Shown here: positions 14,067-17,454 of the stretch, piece by piece
Position numbering within the stretch: the first letter of the stretch is position 1
Layout: every line of letters begins with the position of its first letter
NCBI GenBank assembly: GCA_041648895.1
Contig: JBAZOB010000025.1
Location: 1-17,454 of the forward strand
DNA: 17,454 nt
From: JBAZOB01 sp041648895
GTDB lineage: Bacteria > Patescibacteriota > JAHJAL01
Direction of reading: 5' to 3'
The notes under the pieces: generated by a model
What the model saw: only the letters and a program-made list of their open reading frames with translations
What the model was told of the DNA's origin: nothing
Databases searched by the model: none
Translations under genes and position numbers: made by a program

Positions 14067-15311
14067 ATGAGTGTGTTTGATAATGCGATGGCACAGTTAT
14101 CAAAAGCCCGAGCTTTTTTAGATTATGATGAGCATTATTTTGAGGCTCTGTCGCGACCGAAGAGGATCGTAAATGTTAGTTTCCCGGTTAAAATGGATGA
14201 TGGAACAACTAAAATTTTTGATGGTTATCGAGTGCAGTACAATGATGATCGGGGACCGTACAAGGGAGGAATTCGTTTTCATCCGGCGACTGATTTGGAT
14301 GAGGTTAAATCGTTAGCTTTCTGGATGATGGTTAAATGCGCGGTGGCGGGTATTCCTTTGGGAGGAAGCAAGGGGGGGGTGACGGTTGATCCTAAACAAT
14401 TATCGGAACGAGAATTAGAGAGACTAACGAGGCAATTTGTGGGTCGGGTCTACGAGGTGATTGGTCCCAGGAAGGATATTCCGGCGCCGGATGTTTACAC
14501 TACTCCACAAATTATGGGTTGGATTGTGGATGAATATACCAAGATTGTGGGACGACAAGATCTGGGAGTAGTAACTGGCAAGCCGGTCGAGATTGGTGGT
14601 AGTTTGGGGCGGGATACAGCGACGGCACAAGGTGGTTTCTATGTGTTGGAAGAAGTTTTGGCTAAATTGGGTCAAGATTCGCGGGGTTTGAAATTTGCTA
14701 TTCAAGGCTTTGGTAACGCGGGCATGGTGATGGCTGATTTATTGAGTGAAGCTGGTTATAGTGTAGTGGCGGCGGCTGATTCGCGCGGAACTGTGATGAG
14801 CAGTAATGGGGCTTTGGATTTGGCTAGATTGAAGAAAGTTAAGGCCGAGGGCGGGAGTGTGGTGGACGTGGCGAGTGAACTGGGTTATCAGACTGGGTCG
14901 AGTACGGATATTCTGACTATGGATGTGGATGTATTGGTGCCGGCGGCTCTGGAAAATCAGATAACCGAGCAGAATGCCAATGATGTTAAAGCAAAAGTTG
15001 TGCTGGAATTGGCCAATGGTCCAACTACACCGGGAGCAGATGACATTTTGTTTAAAAAAGGTGTACGAGTGATTCCGGATGTGTTGGCTAACGCGGGTGG
15101 GGTAGTGGTCAGTTATTTTGAGTTGGTCCAGAATTTGCAAGGATATTATTGGTCAAAAGAAGAAGTATTTGGTAAATTGGCGGTGATTATGAAGAAATCT
15201 TTATCTGAGGTAGAAACTATGAGTGTGGAGAAAAATATTGATTGGCGGACTGGTGCCTTTGTGTTAGCTTTAGATAGAGTGATAAAAGCGATGAAAGCTC
15301 GTGGTAATTAA
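14067..15311 (+). CDS. gdhA: Glu/Leu/Phe/Val dehydrogenase (glutamate dehydrogenase)
   Basis: A 414-residue oxidative-deamination enzyme interconverting glutamate and 2-oxoglutarate with NAD(P). Substrate and catalytic residues are Lys66 (GPYKGGIRFHP), Lys90 (WMMVKCAVAGIPLGG), Lys102 (GGSKGGV, usually GGAKGG) and Asp142 (DIPAPDVYT, usually PDVGT). The nucleotide-binding loop is GFGNAG (214-219) and ELANGPTTPGAD and DVLANAGGVVVSYFE are conserved C-terminal signatures. A good SD (GGAGG) precedes the ATG. It begins 21 bases after hairpin B, so transcription either crosses the hairpin or starts at its edge. The DUF1858 and Cys-rich genes follow closely. Confidence 0.95.
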   Translation: MSVFDNAMAQLSKARAFLDYDEHYFEALSRPKRIVNVSFPVKMDDGTTKIFDGYRVQYNDDRGPYKGGIRFHPATDLDEVKSLAFWMMVKCAVAGIPLGGSKGGVTVDPKQLSERELERLTRQFVGRVYEVIGPRKDIPAPDVYTTPQIMGWIVDEYTKIVGRQDLGVVTGKPVEIGGSLGRDTATAQGGFYVLEEVLAKLGQDSRGLKFAIQGFGNAGMVMADLLSEAGYSVVAAADSRGTVMSSNGALDLARLKKVKAEGGSVVDVASELGYQTGSSTDILTMDVDVLVPAALENQITEQNANDVKAKVVLELANGPTTPGADDILFKKGVRVIPDVLANAGGVVVSYFELVQNLQGYYWSKEEVFGKLAVIMKKSLSEVETMSVEKNIDWRTGAFVLALDRVIKAMKARGN

Positions 15312-15334
15312 AAATATTTATTAACTCAAAAATT

Positions 15335-15538
15335 ATGGTCAAAATAACTAAAAAAATGAAGATAGCCGAGGTGGTGGAAAAATATCCGGCAACGAAAGCG
15401 GTGTTTTTGGATATTGGTTTGGCATGTATTGGTTGTGTAGCAGCTGAATTTGAGTCATTGGAAGAAGGCTTGATGGCGCATGGGCTGGAGGTGGATGAAG
15501 TGATTGAAAAATTAAATGAGGCGGCCAATAACAAGTAG
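15335..15538 (+). CDS. DUF1858-family CxxC mini-protein
   Basis: A 67-residue protein matching the DUF1858/TIGR03980 'redox disulfide' family. It has the N-terminal ITKKMKIAEVVEKYPATKAVF, then GLACIGCVAAEFESLEEGLMAHGL with Cys31 and Cys34, then a C-terminal helix. The family is thought to be a small redox or metal protein and its function is not established. It lies 23 bases after gdhA without a visible SD, and 16 bases before the Cys-rich gene, so the three probably share a transcript. Confidence 0.85.
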   Translation: MVKITKKMKIAEVVEKYPATKAVFLDIGLACIGCVAAEFESLEEGLMAHGLEVDEVIEKLNEAANNK

Positions 15539-15554
15539 TTATTATTTTTTTCTT

Positions 15555-15764
15555 ATGTCACTTCTTCATTGCCAATGTATTAATTGTCAGCATGATTTTT
15601 ATTCGCTGCAAGTTGATTGCCGCCAGTTGGAGGTAGTCTTGTGTCCATTGTGTCAAGGTGGGGTGGAAATTGATGATATAAAAAAACCACATGATAAAAT
15701 GTGGGGAAAGTGTAAAAAGGTGAAAGGGAAATGCGCGGGTGATTGTGGACAATGTTCTAAATAA
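15555..15764 (+). CDS. Cys-rich mini-protein, probable metal or Fe-S binder
   Basis: A 69-residue protein with ten cysteines: HCQCINC near the N-terminus, one in VDCRQ, CPLC in the middle, and KCKKVKGKCAGDCGQC at the end. The CINC/CPLC pairs look like a zinc ribbon and the C-terminal C-x3-C-x2-C cluster could hold Fe-S or another metal. The ATG at 15555 is preferred because an upstream extension to 15516 adds residues without cysteines and overlaps the previous gene. I do not recognise the family. The stop codon lies in the left arm of hairpin C. Confidence 0.65.
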   Translation: MSLLHCQCINCQHDFYSLQVDCRQLEVVLCPLCQGGVEIDDIKKPHDKMWGKCKKVKGKCAGDCGQCSK

Positions 15765-15947
15765 AATTACGAATGACGAATGAACGAGTTGCGTTAATTA
15801 ATTTCAATATCATATTAATTATTGGTTTATAACCTGTATGAGCCCTGATCAATAATACTGACCTTCTAGGGCGAGTTTTATAAACCAATAATTAATATGA
15901 TATTGAAATTAATTAACGCAACTCGTTCATTCGTCATTCGTAATTTT
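15763..15947. repeat. Long hairpin repeat, copy C
   Basis: Perfect 70-bp inverted repeat (15763-15832 and 15878-15947) around a 45-base loop. Outer ATTACGA and ATGACGA heptads are shared with copies A, B and D. The inner arm differs, with ATATCATATTAATTA as a possible distant match, and the loop is unrelated to A/B and has its own small stem GCCCT/AGGGC (15842-15846, 15868-15872). It fills the whole gap between two convergent genes: the stop at 15762-15764 overlaps the left arm and the opposite stop at 15950-15952 is two bases beyond the right arm. Confidence 0.95.
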
Positions 15948-15949
15948 TA

Positions 15950-16243
15950 TTATATTAGTTTATCGAAGAAATGTATGTCACTGGAGGACATTTGGTGGTA
16001 AAGTTTCCGACATTCTTTTTCTACCTTGTTTTCTGACCATTGGGGGAATATTTCATGCAGAAATTCGTGGATAATGGTAGTTATTTTTTCCTGATGACTG
16101 AGGTTGTTATTGATTAGTATTTTGTTATTGTCAGGTTCAATAAAACCTTTGACCGGAATGCCTTGGAAGCGGCGGAAATTTTTGACAAATTTGATTTCGT
16201 ATTCGCCTTCCAATATATATTTTTTTATTTTTTTGATGATCAT
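15950..16243 (-). CDS. Small HExxH (zincin-like) protein
   Basis: A 97-residue protein with a helix carrying IIHEFLHEIFPQWSE (His59, Glu60, His63), the zinc-binding and catalytic signature of gluzincin/minigluzincin-type peptidases. A downstream Glu (71, 75 or 77) may be the third ligand. The N-terminal half (EIKFVKNFRRFQG, GFIEPDNNKILINNNLS) fits the beta sheet that precedes the active helix in small zincins such as ImmA/IrrE relatives. No signal peptide is visible, so it is probably cytosolic. It has its own strong promoter at 16265-16293. Substrate unknown; it may instead be a non-peptidase metal protein. Confidence 0.75.
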   Translation of the reverse strand: MIIKKIKKYILEGEYEIKFVKNFRRFQGIPVKGFIEPDNNKILINNNLSHQEKITTIIHEFLHEIFPQWSENKVEKECRKLYHQMSSSDIHFFDKLI

Positions 16244-16264
16244 TTTGGTTTTTATTTTCTTTGT

Positions 16265-16293
16265 ATTGTATCATTTTGTGCTGATATTGTCAA
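16265..16293 (-). promoter_or_regulatory. Consensus promoter of the HExxH gene
   Basis: On the minus strand: TTGACA (16293-16288), exactly 17 bp, then TACAAT (16270-16265) preceded by TGA as an extended -10. Predicted start near 16258, giving a leader of about 15 bases without an SD. Confidence 0.8.
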
Positions 16294-16306
16294 CAGTTAT
16301 ATGATT

Positions 16307-16344
16307 AAAAACGAGAATGCTTATTAATGCAGCATTCTCGTTTT
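16307..16344. terminator. Bidirectional rho-independent terminator
   Basis: Stem AAAACGAGAATGC / GCATTCTCGTTTT (left half 16307-16319, right half 16332-16344), with T-runs on both strands. On the minus strand it would end the transcript of the lysine-rich gene before the HExxH promoter. A weaker TTGAAAGAAGA-type hairpin lies at 16357-16378. Confidence 0.75.
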
Positions 16345-16394
16345 ATTAATCTCAATTTGAAAGAAGATCTTTTTTCAAAAGAATAGCAATTTAT

Positions 16395-16505
16395 TTATCT
16401 TTTTTTGCTGGTCTTTTTTTTAGCCACTTTTTTCTTGGTGGTTTTTTTCTTTCGTACAACCTTTTTTTTGGCTGTTTTCTTAGTAGCCCTCTTTTTTGTT
16501 GGCAT
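16395..16505 (-). CDS. Lysine-rich histone H1-like mini-protein
   Basis: ATG at 16505 to TAA at 16395 encodes 36 residues. It begins MPTKKRATKKTAKKK, ends AKKKTSKKR, and is made only of Met, Pro, Thr, Lys, Arg, Ala, Val and Ser, with more than half Lys/Arg. This is the composition of histone H1-like tails and bacterial Hc1/AlgP-type DNA-binding proteins, with S/T/A/V-KKK repeats. It likely binds DNA or RNA by charge and may compact the nucleoid; that is inferred from composition only. It is too short for usual ORF cut-offs. A bidirectional terminator lies 50 bases downstream. No SD is visible and a divergent gene starts about 100 bases away. Chance translation of an A-rich stretch is possible, but the tidy start, stop and terminator argue against it. 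Confidence 0.7.
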   Translation of the reverse strand: MPTKKRATKKTAKKKVVRKKKTTKKKVAKKKTSKKR

Positions 16506-16606
16506 TTTTATTACCAAATTATTAATAAATAAGCAAAATGTATTTTTATTGTATAATGATTTGTTTTATTTGTATAGTATTTGATATGATTCTAATAGAG
16601 GATATT

Positions 16607-17287
16607 ATGAAGAAAATTATATTTGTATTGTTTTTATTATTGATATTTTTTGGCGGGTGTGACGATGTGGATAAATCATCGTATTTAACTAAATCGCGAG
16701 GAGTGTCATGGGATGATTTGTCGCCTGGTGATTGGCAGAAAGAGAATTATTATTTTCCGGTTGAATATACTTTGACGGTACCTTTTGTGATGCAAGCGCC
16801 GCTAGCCAACTGGAGTGAGCACAACGAAAGTTGCGAAGAGGCGGGGATTTTGTTGGCTCATTATTATTATATTGGTGAAGAATTAACAGTTTCTTTGGCA
16901 GACTGGGAAATTAAAGATATGGTGGATTATCAAAATAAATATTATGGTGGTGAATTCGATATTTATGCGGCGGGCATTACTCAGTTGGCGCGAGATTATT
17001 ATGGTGAATATGAACCGCGAGTACTGGTGGGCAATGTGGAAAATATGAAGGCGGAAATATTGGCTGGCAACCCGATTATTGTACCAACAACGGCAGCGGC
17101 TTTAAAAATGGAGAAGAGCGATTATCCCGAAATGGGTTATCACGTGGTGCTAGTGGTCGGCTATAATGAGCGTGGTTTTGTGACTCATGATGTCGGCACG
17201 TATAGTGGGGCAAATTTTACTTATAGCTATGCTACTTTATTGCGATCCATGGCTGATTATGGGAATGAGGTGGTGGTGTTGAAGTGA
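16607..17287 (+). CDS. C39-like papain-fold peptidase lipoprotein
   Basis: A 226-residue protein with a lipoprotein signal peptide (lipobox FGGC, Cys18), so it is anchored on the outer face of the membrane. The mature part resembles the Peptidase_C39_2 family: VPFVMQAPLANWSEHNESCEEAG with nucleophile Cys76, then GYHVVLVVGYNERGFVTHD with His179 and Asp195 completing a Cys-His-Asp triad. The start at 16607 is chosen because it gives the signal peptide and has AGAGGA just upstream; the longer frame from 16538 adds only hydrophobic sequence. A TATAAT at 16552-16557 may be its -10. It could be a peptidase or transpeptidase-like enzyme of the surface; the target is unknown. Confidence 0.85.
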   Translation: MKKIIFVLFLLLIFFGGCDDVDKSSYLTKSRGVSWDDLSPGDWQKENYYFPVEYTLTVPFVMQAPLANWSEHNESCEEAGILLAHYYYIGEELTVSLADWEIKDMVDYQNKYYGGEFDIYAAGITQLARDYYGEYEPRVLVGNVENMKAEILAGNPIIVPTTAAALKMEKSDYPEMGYHVVLVVGYNERGFVTHDVGTYSGANFTYSYATLLRSMADYGNEVVVLK

Positions 17288-17289
17288 TA

Positions 17290-17454
17290 TTAATTACGAA
17301 TGACGAGTAACAAAATTAATTACAAATGACATATTACAAATTATCAGATCGGAAGATTTGTTTATCATACATCCTTTATTCAATTAAAACCCAAGCGTTA
17401 CCCTGGTCATGTGTCCTTAAACAGCGATTTTTTAATTGAATAAAGGATGTATGA
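17290..17454. repeat. Long hairpin repeat, copy D (cut by window end)
   Basis: Begins directly after the peptidase stop with ATTACGA, ATGACGA, GTAACAA, ATTACAA, ATGACAT and ATTACAA units (to about 17342), then a unique stretch (17345-17364). The visible inner arms are a perfect 25-bp inverted repeat (17365-17389 and 17430-17454) around a 40-base loop. The inner arm starts TCATACATCC and is a diverged version of the A/B arm (TCATATATCA). The right arm runs off the window. Confidence 0.9.

Noticed and set aside
13855..15947. CRISPR array or integron cassette array
   Set aside because: The repeats are too few, too long and separated by ordinary genes; there are no cas genes, no integrase and no conserved attC core sites.
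17346..17356. AGATCGGAAGA resembles the start of an Illumina adapter
   Set aside because: Only 11 bases match and the next bases (TTTG) depart from the adapter. It lies inside a structured repeat, so chance is the simpler reading, though checking read support is cheap.

Overview
The window looks like chromosomal DNA of a small-genome bacterium, most likely a Candidate Phyla Radiation (Patescibacteria) lineage. This is an inference from the dense, mostly plus-strand gene layout, weak or absent Shine-Dalgarno sites at many starts, single-domain minimal enzymes, and AT-rich heptamer repeats between genes. TGA works as an ordinary stop (for example at 2208-2210 and 7003-7005), so the TGA-as-glycine code of Gracilibacteria/SR1 does not apply.

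Layout. 1-941 is the 3' end of a secreted or surface beta-rich protein, meeting ispH (minus strand) tail to tail. 1845-3587 holds a MazG-type nucleotide pyrophosphohydrolase and a GARS-like ATP-grasp enzyme. 3592-3780 is a long hairpin repeat, followed by metK. 4968-5749 holds a strong promoter and a KamB/NpmA-type 16S rRNA A1408 methyltransferase homologue whose N-terminal segment is cut off by two in-frame TGA codons. 5878-8734 has a terminator, a 4Fe-4S ferredoxin and a Zn/Mn ABC transporter (binding lipoprotein, ATPase, permease), with a heptad hairpin between ATPase and permease genes. 8769-9791 is a D-2-hydroxyacid dehydrogenase. 9801-11490 is a redox unit: heptad-borne promoter, candidate operator, glutaredoxin-like protein, thioredoxin reductase-like protein, Fur-family regulator. 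11534-13860 is a compact Fe-S unit: cysteine desulfurase, IscU scaffold, ferredoxin reductase-like flavoprotein. A second long hairpin precedes glutamate dehydrogenase, a DUF1858 CxxC protein and a Cys-rich mini-protein. A third hairpin separates the latter from a convergent HExxH mini-protein. Then come a bidirectional terminator, a 36-residue lysine-rich histone-like gene (minus strand), a C39-like peptidase lipoprotein, and a fourth hairpin cut by the window end.

The main novelty is the repeat system. Four long, near-perfect hairpins (A 3592-3780, B 13855-14045, C 15763-15947, D 17290-17454) sit directly behind stop codons. They are built of outer 7-bp repeats (ATTACGA/ATTACAA/ATGACGA), a copy-specific slot mirrored in both arms, a shared inner arm (seen in A, B and, diverged, D), and a loop. 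A and B share a 73-nt loop; C and D have others. Two more heptad types (AATTTTM at 7748-7894, CTTTTGA at 9801-9827) occupy other intergenic gaps. No transposase or integrase is encoded in the window, so whatever moves or maintains these elements acts from elsewhere.
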